From positions 1 through 11,158 of the forward strand of contig JAJTHR010000111.1 of NCBI GenBank assembly GCA_021298935.1: a DNA stretch of 11,158 nt. The letters are read 5' to 3'. The translations under genes were made by a program, and so were the position numbers. Under the pieces are notes generated by a model. That model worked only from the letters and a program-made list of their open reading frames with translations, had not been told where the DNA came from and did not search any database. Source of the DNA: Parachlamydia sp. GTDB lineage: Bacteria; Chlamydiota; Chlamydiia; Chlamydiales; Parachlamydiaceae. Positions 1 through 6,453 of the stretch are shown here, one piece after another (position 1 is the stretch's first letter; each line of letters starts with the position of its first letter).

Positions 1-37
1 AGATCAATTAATTCAATATTTTCAACACCTAATAATA

Positions 38-193
38 ACATTTCCCGAAATTAAAATCATAAATTTGACTTGTGATCACCTTCATCTTTAAAAGATCTCT
101 CCTTGTTGATATTCAAAGATATCAACTTAGAAAAGATCCTTTAAATCTGAAGCGCTGACAAATCAACTTTATGGTTTTATTTTTGGGAAATGG
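38..193. mobile_element. MITE-like foldback element, copy 1
   Basis: A 156-bp non-coding element that is repeated at 3562-3717 in the same orientation with about 7 substitutions and no indels. Its ends are inverted repeats (the first 25 bases, from CATTTCCC, match the reverse complement of the last 25 at about 22 positions). The similarity of the two halves continues inward to a central hairpin with stem GTTGATAT/ATATCAAC, so the whole element could fold back on itself. A TA dinucleotide lies on each side (36-37 and 194-195), as expected for the TA target duplication of IS630/Tc1-mariner transposases. It carries no ORF of its own, so it would have to be moved by a transposase elsewhere. The assignment as a MITE is inference; a structured small-RNA or repeat family is the alternative. 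Confidence 0.8.
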
Positions 194-195
194 TA

Positions 196-418
196 TAAAA
201 TGGCACAAACGGGATGAACCTTAAATTGTATCTCTATTTCTTGAATATACTGCTCTCTATCCATAAACACCTTGTAAATTGAAACTCTATGTTACAGAAT
301 ACAAGGTATTTTGTCTGCCATGTAATTGTTTAGTACGTTTAAGGCCCTCTTCATGATTGCATAATACGTAAGCGTTTTGTATGGTGAATTTTTCTTAATT
401 TCAATTCAGGATGGGATT
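196..418. other. Intergenic region upstream of sodC
   Basis: No credible ORF or RNA gene was seen between the foldback element and sodC. A short inverted repeat (ACCTTGTA at 269-276 and TACAAGGT at 300-307, 23-nt loop) is the only structure noted; its loop is long and it may be chance. No convincing -35/-10 pair was found for sodC. Confidence 0.4.
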
Positions 419-1015
419 ATGTACAAAAAGTCGCTTTCACAATTGCTAGCAACAGCTCTTTTAATCGGCTCCTTTTCCTCTTGCGTCTGTACGGATACAA
501 AAAAAATGGGCGCAAATGCAAGCAAAAATAATGAAGAGATTGCCGATGCAGGAAAGATAGAAGCTAATATGTCAAAAAAAGCTGTCGCTCATATCAAAGC
601 TTTTCAGGGGAATCATATCCACGGAACAATCCTTTTTACGCAGGAAGATGAAGGAGTGCGTATAGTTGCAAATATTGAAGGGCTGACACCTGGAAAGCAT
701 GGCTTTCATATCCATGAATTTGGCGATTGCAAGGATAGTGAAAGTGTGGGGGACCATTATAATCCAAGCAAAAAAAAGCACGGCGGTCCAGATAGCGCGG
801 AGAGGCATGTGGGAGATTTAGGCAATCTGGTAGCTGATAAGGGCGGCCGCGCAACTTATAATCGAGTAGACAAAGTGATCAAACTGCAAGGGGAGCAATC
901 CATCATTGGACACTCCGTAGTCATTCATTCACATGAAGATGACTTTGTGACTCAGCCCACAGGTGCTTCAGGAGCTAAAATTGCCTGTGGGGTCATTGAA
1001 GCCGAACAGATTTAA
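419..1015 (+). CDS. sodC: Cu/Zn superoxide dismutase, probable lipoprotein (SodC)
   Basis: Converts superoxide to oxygen and hydrogen peroxide outside the cytoplasm. From the ATG at 419 the product has 198 residues, preceded by an AGG/GGG-rich ribosome binding site. A TTG at 377 in frame is rejected because the signal peptide begins at 419. Residues 1-21 are a basic-then-hydrophobic signal ending SFSSC, a likely lipobox with Cys22; a polar linker follows to about residue 53. The SOD fold shows all metal ligands: GFHIH (His97, His99), the bridging His113 in GDHYNP, His121, His130 and Asp133 (RHVGDLGN), and His170 in GHSVVIH. Cys104 and Cys190 should form the conserved disulfide. The active-site Arg of the family (R143 in human SOD1) appears to be Lys187 (GAKIACGV). 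The stop lies inside the end of the convergent miaB gene. Confidence 0.93.
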   Translation: MYKKSLSQLLATALLIGSFSSCVCTDTKKMGANASKNNEEIADAGKIEANMSKKAVAHIKAFQGNHIHGTILFTQEDEGVRIVANIEGLTPGKHGFHIHEFGDCKDSESVGDHYNPSKKKHGGPDSAERHVGDLGNLVADKGGRATYNRVDKVIKLQGEQSIIGHSVVIHSHEDDFVTQPTGASGAKIACGVIEAEQI

Positions 1016-2324
1016 GTTCGCCTAGCAAGGTTTGATGGCTGCAGCCGTGCACATTCACGTGCTGCAGCGTCCCGATTAATTCATCACCGCCTGCAAAGAG
1101 GACATTTTTCCAGCAGCGGGTTCTTCCCTTCAATAGGGTAGTATCTCTGGCATTCCGCTTTTCAACCAGGACTTCAAGAGTTTGACCTAAAAGGGCCTGG
1201 CGGTGCTTGATGTAAAATTTTTCTTGCAGCTGAAGTAATTTTTGAAGGCGCTCCTGCTTGATCTCTTCGGGAATATCATCTTTCCAGCGCATAGCAGGGG
1301 TCCCTTTACGGGGACTATAGGAAAATAAAAAGGCGACCGCATATTCGATTTCGTTCATGAGACGATACGTTTCCTGGAATTCTTCCTCGGTTTCTGTGGG
1401 AAAGCCGACAATAATATCTGTTCCTAATGCTACCTGCGGAACAATTTCGCGCAGCATCTGCACTTTTTCCAAATACTGCTCCACGGTATAGATGCGATGC
1501 ATTTTCTTCAAAACGCGATTGGAGCCTGCTTGAAGGGGGAAATGAACAAATTCACAAAGTGATTTCAGGTCGCGGATCGCTTCCATGAGCTCGCGGGTGA
1601 TATCGACCGGGTGGCTTGTCATGAAACGAATTCTCTCAAGCCCCGGTATCTTATCTAACTGATAAAGCAAATCATGGAACAGGCAGTTCCACTCCGGTTT
1701 ATCTTTTCCATAACTATTGACATTTTGCCCAAGAAGTGTGACTTCTTTGTAACCCTTCTCAACGAGCTGGCGGCACTCATCTACGATGCTTTGCGGGGCT
1801 CTTGAAACTTCAGAGCCCCGAGTATAGGGGACTACGCAGTAAGTGCAAAACTTATCGCAGCCTCTAATAATGGAGACATAGGCTTTGACCTTGTCTTCCC
1901 GCTTTGCATTCACATAATCGAGTTCGAATTCAAACTGATCGTCTGTGCGGATCGTCTGCTTCCCAGAAGCAAGAACTTCATCTAAAACGTGGTTGAGTTC
2001 ATGGATATTATTTGTACCCAGAATAAAATCGATGTGAGGAAGTTTTTGAAATAAAGAGTCCTTTTTAGCGTTAGCCATGCAGCCTGTCACTCCAATGATG
2101 GCTTCTTTTTGCTTTGTAAATCCGAGCAATCCAAGTTTCCCCATGGCTTTTCTTTCGGCCAAGTCGCGGATGGAACAGGTATTATAAATGAGGAGGTCGG
2201 CATCAGTTTCATCATGGCTGCGGATCAACCCCCGATTTTCAAGCTGACCTACCATGATTTCAGAATCAAGTTCATTCATCTGACAGCCATAGGTACGAAC
2301 AAAAAATTTCTTTAGTTGACGCAT
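993..2324 (-). CDS. miaB: tRNA-2-methylthio-N6-dimethylallyladenosine synthase (MiaB)
   Basis: Radical-SAM enzyme that adds the methylthio group to i6A37 of tRNAs reading UNN codons; it needs MiaA for the substrate. The product is 443 aa, the usual size. The N-terminal UPF0004 domain supplies three cluster Cys (Cys14 in RTYGCQMN, Cys50 in YNTCSIRD, Cys82 in VTGCMA). The radical SAM motif CDKFCTYC gives Cys156, Cys160 and Cys163, followed by VVPYTRG. A C-terminal TRAM domain occupies roughly residues 375-440. The start ATG at 2324 immediately precedes the family's usual N-terminus, and there is a strong candidate promoter 30 bases upstream. The gene overlaps the end of convergent sodC by 23 bp. 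The relative MtaB/RimO families are less likely given the start motif TYGCQMNELDSE. Confidence 0.95.
   Translation of the reverse strand: MRQLKKFFVRTYGCQMNELDSEIMVGQLENRGLIRSHDETDADLLIYNTCSIRDLAERKAMGKLGLLGFTKQKEAIIGVTGCMANAKKDSLFQKLPHIDFILGTNNIHELNHVLDEVLASGKQTIRTDDQFEFELDYVNAKREDKVKAYVSIIRGCDKFCTYCVVPYTRGSEVSRAPQSIVDECRQLVEKGYKEVTLLGQNVNSYGKDKPEWNCLFHDLLYQLDKIPGLERIRFMTSHPVDITRELMEAIRDLKSLCEFVHFPLQAGSNRVLKKMHRIYTVEQYLEKVQMLREIVPQVALGTDIIVGFPTETEEEFQETYRLMNEIEYAVAFLFSYSPRKGTPAMRWKDDIPEEIKQERLQKLLQLQEKFYIKHRQALLGQTLEVLVEKRNARDTTLLKGRTRCWKNVLFAGGDELIGTLQHVNVHGCSHQTLLGELKSVRLQ
1038..1068. other. Strong hairpin near the sodC/miaB convergent ends
   Basis: GCTGCAGCCGTG (1038-1049) pairs with CACGTGCTGCAGC (1056-1068) through 12 base pairs and one bulged T, with a 6-nt loop. 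It begins 22 nt after the sodC stop but lies inside the coding sequence for the MiaB TRAM domain. There is no T-run after it in either direction, so it is not a classical intrinsic terminator. It could stabilise or pause the end of the sodC transcript. Confidence 0.4.
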
Positions 2325-2353
2325 TATTTAGACTTTGGTTGTATTTTGAAGAA

Positions 2354-2382
2354 ATTGTACTTTTTTCTACCCTTATTTTCAA
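2354..2382 (-). promoter_or_regulatory. Candidate promoter of miaB
   Basis: On the minus strand, TTGAAA (2382-2377) is separated by exactly 17 bp from TACAAT (2359-2354), 5 of 6 matches to each sigma70 consensus box. The expected transcription start is near 2347, giving a leader of about 23 nt before the miaB ATG at 2324. Confidence 0.65.
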
Positions 2383-2408
2383 CTGAGAAGAGGGAAATGA
2401 AAAAGGCT

Positions 2409-2437
2409 TTGCATAAATAGTAATAAAAGAGTATGAT
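2409..2437 (+). promoter_or_regulatory. Candidate promoter of rplM-rpsI
   Basis: TATGAT at 2432-2437 is a 5/6 match to the sigma70 -10 box. A weak -35 (TTGCAT, 2409-2414) lies 17 bp upstream. The transcript would start near 2444 and carry a leader of about 77 nt before rplM. The -10 is convincing; the -35 is poor. Confidence 0.5.
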
Positions 2438-2478
2438 AGTAGCTTTCAAACATCCGGCAATTCATAGAATACCTCCGG

Positions 2479-2495
2479 CTTTTTCGCAGAAAAAG
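2479..2495 (+). other. Small hairpin in the rplM leader
   Basis: CTTTTT (2479-2484) and AAAAAG (2490-2495) close a 5-nt loop, about 25 nt before the rplM start. It is AT-rich and weak. It could be part of a leader structure for ribosomal-protein feedback control, as L13 is known to repress its own operon in E. coli, but the sequence alone does not show this. Confidence 0.25.
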
Positions 2496-2520
2496 ATTAA
2501 TCAGAATAAGGTTCGAAGAC

Positions 2521-2961
2521 ATGCAAGAAAATGCAAAAACATATATTCCGAAAAAGACTGAAACCAAACTCAAATGGTTTCTTCTGGATGCTACCGGGAA
2601 AACTTTAGGCCGTTTAACTTCTGAGATTGCCAAAGTTTTGCGCGGTAAACACAAACCCACTTTTACGACCAATCTCGATTGCGGAGATGGTGTGATTGTT
2701 GTCAACGCCGAGAAAGTGGCAGTTACAGGATCAAAAGAAGCTCAGAAGCTTTACCGTTATTATACCGGCTCCATGAGCGGGTTGCGCGAGATCCCTTTCC
2801 GCGTCATGAAAGCACGCAAGCCAGAGTACATCATAGAGCATGCAGTGAAAGGAATGATGCCTAAAACCCGTTTAGCAAGACAGCAATTAAAAAAACTTCG
2901 CGTTTTTGCGGGTGAAAATCACGATTTAGCGGCTCAACAGCCTATTCAAGTTAACATTTAA
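2521..2961 (+). CDS. rplM: 50S ribosomal protein L13
   Basis: Structural protein of the large ribosomal subunit, needed early in its assembly. The product is 146 aa against about 142 for E. coli, with a few extra residues at the N-terminus. Family hallmarks are visible: WFLLDATGKTLGRLTSEIA (about residues 19-37), LRGKHKPTFTTNLDCGDGV, the YRYYTG stretch, and VKGMMPKTRLARQQLKKLRVF near the C-terminus, ending in a PIQV tail. The ATG at 2521 has AAGG nine bases upstream. It is followed after 15 bp by rpsI, the near-universal L13-S9 pair, and the two are almost certainly co-transcribed from the promoter near 2410-2437. Confidence 0.97.
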   Translation: MQENAKTYIPKKTETKLKWFLLDATGKTLGRLTSEIAKVLRGKHKPTFTTNLDCGDGVIVVNAEKVAVTGSKEAQKLYRYYTGSMSGLREIPFRVMKARKPEYIIEHAVKGMMPKTRLARQQLKKLRVFAGENHDLAAQQPIQVNI

Positions 2962-2976
2962 GAGTTCAAGAGGATT

Positions 2977-3369
2977 ATGTTAGAAGAAACAGTAGCCACT
3001 GGAAGAAGAAAAACAGCTGTTGCATCTGTGAGATTAAGAAGCGGCGGCAATGGTCAAGTTGATATCAATGGAAGAGCTCTTGAAGAATATTTCCCCCTTG
3101 AAATCCAGCGTAGAACCGTATTTGCTCCTTTCGAGAAATTAGGCGGAAATGCACGCTACAATTTAGTCATTCGTGTAAAAGGCGGCGGCATCGAGGCCCA
3201 AGCTGTTGCAATCCGACTTGGATTAGCAAGAGCTCTGGTTGAAAATGACGAAAATCTGCGCCATGATTTTAAATCGAATGGGTACCTGACACGCGATTCT
3301 CGTAAGAGAGAGCGTAAAAAGTACGGCCGAGCAGGAGCAAGAAAACGCTTCCAGTTCTCCAAGCGTTAA
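2977..3369 (+). CDS. rpsI: 30S ribosomal protein S9
   Basis: Structural protein of the small subunit; its basic C-terminal tail reaches the P-site tRNA. The product is 130 aa, matching the family length. Hallmarks: [14 protein letters not shown] at the N-terminus, [30 protein letters not shown] in the middle, and the very basic end with [28 protein letters not shown] composition finishing in SKR, whose last residues contact tRNA. An AAGAGG ribosome binding site lies just before the ATG at 2977. It is the second gene of the rplM-rpsI operon and is followed by a clear terminator. Confidence 0.97.
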   Translation: MLEETVATGRRKTAVASVRLRSGGNGQVDINGRALEEYFPLEIQRRTVFAPFEKLGGNARYNLVIRVKGGGIEAQAVAIRLGLARALVENDENLRHDFKSNGYLTRDSRKRERKKYGRAGARKRFQFSKR

Positions 3370-3379
3370 TTTATCCTTC

Positions 3380-3409
3380 AAAGCTTTTGGGTATTTACCC
3401 AAAAGCTTT
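3380..3409 (+). terminator. Intrinsic terminator after rpsI
   Basis: Perfect 13-bp stem AAAGCTTTTGGGT (3380-3392) / ACCCAAAAGCTTT (3397-3409) with a 4-nt loop ATTT, starting 10 bases after the rpsI stop. The T-rich end of the right arm (CTTTCTT) serves as an imperfect U-tract. It closes the rplM-rpsI transcript. The symmetry means it might also stop transcripts coming from the right. Confidence 0.85.
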
Positions 3410-3410
3410 C

Positions 3411-3559
3411 TTACCAATTAATTGTATTTTCTTTTTCACGGCCTTCTTAAGCCATCTGAAATAAATCATTTAATCATTGCATATAACAAAAATTTTTCCA
3501 GCTGTTACACAATCTGCCTTTTAGTCAGAGAACCCAAATCTTAAGGTTTATACATTTAA
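3411..3559. other. AT-rich intergenic spacer
   Basis: Between the rpsI terminator and the second foldback element. No ORF, RNA gene or repeat recognised. It shows no resemblance to the sequence at the left of copy 1, which supports the view that only the 156-bp element is shared. Confidence 0.4.
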
Positions 3560-3561
3560 TA

Positions 3562-3717
3562 CCATTTCCCGAAATTAAAATCATAAATTTGACTTGTGAT
3601 CACCTTCATCTTTAAAAGATCTTTCCTTGTTGATATTCAAAGATATCAACTTCGAAAAGATCTTTTAAATCTGAAGCGCTGACAAGCCAACTTTATGGTT
3701 TTATTTTTGGAAAATGG
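3562..3717. mobile_element. MITE-like foldback element, copy 2
   Basis: Same length (156 bp) and same orientation as the copy at 38-193, with about 149 identical positions. It is flanked by TA at 3560-3561 and 3718-3719. Including the TA, the ends read TACCATTTCCC and GGAAAATGGTA, nearly perfect inverted repeats. The left and right halves pair over nearly the whole element (roughly four in five positions), with a 14-nt uninterrupted match around TTTAAAAGATCTTT and a central hairpin (stem 3629-3636/3643-3650, 6-nt loop). Its right end touches a short broken ORF and supplies that ORF's most upstream ATG (3714-3716). No transposase is present nearby. Confidence 0.82.
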
Positions 3718-3902
3718 TACAACTTGTGAATCCTTTCACGATTGAAATGGTTGATAAAATTTCCCACGATCTTCAAGCTCATATGAAAAAAGACTTGGCT
3801 TCTTATGAAGCGGAGTATGGGGTTGATGTCAATTATAAACGCTTTTCACTTGTAGCCCATACGCAAGATTTTTTACTGGGCTATCGCATTATAATTTATT
3901 AA
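3714..3902 (+). pseudogene. Short ORF next to the foldback element, possibly an N-terminal GNAT remnant
   Basis: Encodes 62 aa at most. It reads like the first part of a larger soluble protein: a helical start (MVDKISHDLQAHMKKDLASY), then KRFSLVAHTQDFLLGY, reminiscent of the first beta strands of GNAT acetyltransferases, and then stops abruptly. This resemblance is weak and the family is not certain. The most upstream ATG (3714) lies within the terminal repeat of the foldback element; GTG at 3726 and ATG at 3747 are alternatives outside it, none with a strong ribosome binding site. The stop TAA overlaps the stop of convergent azoR, which suggests that a deletion joined the two genes and removed the rest of this one. 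It could instead be a small unknown gene. Confidence 0.45.
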
Positions 3903-4528
3903 AATTCAGCTGCCATTTTTATAGCCTCTTGTTTTGCCTTAGCGATCGTCTTGTCCTTATCTTCCGGTGAGGCTAAAGTGGGCTCGATGATGATGCTGCG
4001 GATATCAGTAAAACCAATGAATTTTAATACTTCTTCCATGTACGATTTTTGCAGATCCATTGTTTCACCACCGCTTCCGGGTCCATAAGCTCCGCCCCTA
4101 GAATAAATAAGGACAATGGGCTTGCCTGTCACTAATCCTTTATACCCTTCCTCGGGTGAGTGGCTGAATGTATAGGTCGGTTGCACCAAGAGATCGATGT
4201 AATGTTTGAGCTTATAGGGAATGCCAAAATTCCACATGGGCAGCGAAATGACATACCTGTCTGCCTCTTTAAAATCATGAATAAGCTGCTCCACTGCACG
4301 CCAGGATTTTCGCTGCGCTTCCGTGTGGGCTTGCCCATGCATAATGGCATACTTTGAATCAATAACGTCGCTATCAAAGGGAGGAAGCTCTTTTTGCCAA
4401 AGATCGAGAGTTATAATGGAATTGGATGGATGCGCTTGAGTGTAGGCTTCAAGGAAGCGTTGCGCCACTTCAATGGAGCTTGAGCGTTTTTTTCTGGGGG
4501 ATGACTCAATGTAAAGCAGTTTGCTCAT
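3899..4528 (-). CDS. azoR: FMN-dependent NADH-azoreductase / quinone reductase (AzoR, AcpD family)
   Basis: Cytoplasmic flavodoxin-fold enzyme that transfers two electrons from NADH through FMN to quinones and azo compounds; the likely natural role is quinone detoxification. The product is 209 aa, normal for the family. Visible motifs: MSKLLYIESSPR with the following SSS for the FMN phosphate loop (residues 9-18), LPMWNFGIPYKLKHYID (96-112), and SRGGAYGPGSGG (143-154), which contact the flavin ring. It is the last gene of the minus-strand run, starting 11 bp after the yqgE stop. Its stop codon overlaps that of the broken ORF on the opposite strand. The old name acpD (acyl-carrier phosphodiesterase) is known to be wrong for this family. 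Confidence 0.92.
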   Translation of the reverse strand: MSKLLYIESSPRKKRSSSIEVAQRFLEAYTQAHPSNSIITLDLWQKELPPFDSDVIDSKYAIMHGQAHTEAQRKSWRAVEQLIHDFKEADRYVISLPMWNFGIPYKLKHYIDLLVQPTYTFSHSPEEGYKGLVTGKPIVLIYSRGGAYGPGSGGETMDLQKSYMEEVLKFIGFTDIRSIIIEPTLASPEDKDKTIAKAKQEAIKMAAEF

Positions 4529-4539
4529 CGTTTGCTCTC

Positions 4540-5109
4540 TTAGTTAAGGCTTAAGTCTTCAGGGATCATGGAAAGGGTGGCATACTTGCCTCCCATTTCA
4601 CGGAGGAGGGATTGCCATAGTTTTTCCGGGGGAGTATAAAAAATATTCTTGGCGCTGGCAGGATAAAGGTACCAATGGCCGTCTAGAAATTCTCTTTCCA
4701 GCTGGCCGGTTCCCCAACCTGCATAACCGAAACATAAATGGATGTTCGGACCGTTTTGATCGGCAATGGCTTCTTGTAAAAAGTTGAGGTCTCCGCCTAA
4801 ATAGACATCTTCGCAAATTTTTAACGTCTGCTGACTGATATGCTCAGAGCTATGCAAAAGCATCATTTGATTGGTTTGTACAGGGCCCCCTGCCCGAATC
4901 CCGATACGGGGATTCACAAGATGGCTAATGTTGACGATCTCTTCAGGCAATTCCAAATCCAGGCTTTTATTGATCAATAATCCAAAGGAGCCATTTGCAT
5001 TATGTTCGCAAATGAGAATGACGCCACGAAAGAAAAATCCGTTGTCAATATCGGGCGTCGCAATTAAAAATGTACCCTTTTGAATTTGGGAATAGGGTGT
5101 TTTTTCCAT
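4540..5109 (-). CDS. yqgE: YqgE/AlgH family protein (UPF0301)
   Basis: A 189-residue member of the widespread YqgE/AlgH (DUF179, UPF0301) family, whose biochemical role is not established. Recognised from the typical start [21 protein letters not shown], then [17 protein letters not shown] (about residues 32-48), [11 protein letters not shown] and the [22 protein letters not shown] stretch with its invariant Gly and Trp residues. The ATG at 5109 is placed directly before the conserved N-terminus, with AAGG close upstream. It lies 43 bp after mlaD and 11 bp before azoR, so it is probably co-transcribed with them, but nothing indicates a shared function with the lipid transporter. Confidence 0.93.
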   Translation of the reverse strand: MEKTPYSQIQKGTFLIATPDIDNGFFFRGVILICEHNANGSFGLLINKSLDLELPEEIVNISHLVNPRIGIRAGGPVQTNQMMLLHSSEHISQQTLKICEDVYLGGDLNFLQEAIADQNGPNIHLCFGYAGWGTGQLEREFLDGHWYLYPASAKNIFYTPPEKLWQSLLREMGGKYATLSMIPEDLSLN

Positions 5110-5152
5110 GCCCTTAAACTTTTCCTAAAAATTCAGCCATTCTTAACGTCCA

Positions 5153-6439
5153 TTACTGGCATTCTTTAGAATCTAAATCAACGACCTGTTCGTTATACAT
5201 TTTCAATGCGTCTTCCATTTCGCTCACACGCCTTAGTAGATCGGCAAAGCGCGAGGCGAACTCAGGATTTTGAAGCAGAGAATAGGGATAGCACTCGGCT
5301 TCATTCAACACCATTGCCATGCTTGATAGCGATGTTGAAATTTGATCGACCTCATCCGTAAAGTGATGGGCAAATCGATCTGGACTGGAGAATTTTTCAA
5401 GCAGACGCATCCGTCTTGCTTGAAGTCTTTGCCATCTCTTATCAAGTTGAAATAACACGCCGAATTGTTTGATGTCATTAAAAATTGTTTCACCCTTATG
5501 AAAGATCGATTTTAATCTCAAATAAAGGTCATCTGAGACAAACAAACGGCCGATTGTTCCTTCGCCCGTGGCTGTTCGTGCGATAATTTCTTGTGCTTTA
5601 ACCGAAAATTGTCTGAAATTGCCCGCAGCCTGGTTGAATTCTTTAGAGGCATTATTAAATTCAAGGAAGGTGCTATCTAAAGAAGTCCATGAATGTTTTG
5701 CTTTGTGGCTAAACTCGTAAAAGTTATCCAGCGTTTTTTCAATCGTCGACCAATTACGCCTGGCCCTTTGAGAAATGTCGAGCACATTGCTTGTCGCATG
5801 GTAAATATTGTTGATGATGCGGTCGATTTTTTCAGGCTGGTTAAGGGCCTCAGAAATTTCAACTGTATTCCGTATGGTTTTCGAAATATTTTCAACAATT
5901 TTTTCTTTTTTAATGGATAGCATCACTTCATGAAAATCATTAAGAACATGTTCAAACTTAGCCGACAGCTCGCCGAACTGCTTCAATATATCCTCAACCG
6001 AGCCGGTAGGGACGGCATAGAGGACCTGGTCTTCGACCAGAAAGAGATGCTCGCCCTGCTTTAGGGGTTGGGGGTCAATTTCCACATTTTTTTCACCCAA
6101 GAGGCCAGAGGTGCGGACTGAAATCTCATCAGTATTATAGACATGAACGGCTGAGTCGACTTTCAGAGTTAGCTCATACACATAAACATCCCCATTGCGG
6201 GCAATTCCTTGCGCGCGGGCATCCGGAAGCTCACGAATGGAAACAACTTCTCCTACAGGACGGCCTGCAAATGTGACCCGCGTCCCGACGTTGACTTTGT
6301 CGACATTCGCAAAGCGGACATGCAGGGTTTTCGCGTTGTCGCCGACAGAGGGATGGAGAAAAAGAATCATAAAAATAATGATTCCGATAGCCAGGATGAC
6401 AAAAATGGCAATTAAGATATTTTTAACAGAAGACGCCAT
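5153..6439 (-). CDS. mlaD: MCE-domain lipid transporter substrate-binding protein (MlaD-like), long form
   Basis: Periplasmic membrane-anchored MCE protein that passes phospholipids between the MlaEF transporter and the outer membrane side. The product is 428 aa. One transmembrane anchor lies at about residues 8-28, and a single MCE domain at about 38-125 (RFANVDKVNVGTRVTFAGRP, then SVRTSGLLGEKNVEI). A long, mainly helical region of about 300 residues follows, with repeated NN/FNNA/FRQFS segments typical of coiled coil. E. coli MlaD is about 183 aa, so this resembles the long MCE proteins (actinobacterial Mce, plastid TGD2) rather than the short one. AAGGAA is about 10 bases before the start; the gene begins 14 bp after the mlaF stop. 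Symbol by analogy of position and domain. Confidence 0.9.
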   Translation of the reverse strand: MASSVKNILIAIFVILAIGIIIFMILFLHPSVGDNAKTLHVRFANVDKVNVGTRVTFAGRPVGEVVSIRELPDARAQGIARNGDVYVYELTLKVDSAVHVYNTDEISVRTSGLLGEKNVEIDPQPLKQGEHLFLVEDQVLYAVPTGSVEDILKQFGELSAKFEHVLNDFHEVMLSIKKEKIVENISKTIRNTVEISEALNQPEKIDRIINNIYHATSNVLDISQRARRNWSTIEKTLDNFYEFSHKAKHSWTSLDSTFLEFNNASKEFNQAAGNFRQFSVKAQEIIARTATGEGTIGRLFVSDDLYLRLKSIFHKGETIFNDIKQFGVLFQLDKRWQRLQARRMRLLEKFSSPDRFAHHFTDEVDQISTSLSSMAMVLNEAECYPYSLLQNPEFASRFADLLRRVSEMEDALKMYNEQVVDLDSKECQ

Positions 6440-6453
6440 ACTGTATTCATTCC

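Noticed and set aside
377..418. Longer sodC start at a TTG, adding 14 residues
   Set aside because: The signal peptide (MYKKSLSQLL...) starts at the ATG at 419, which has its own ribosome binding site; the extra residues would bury it.
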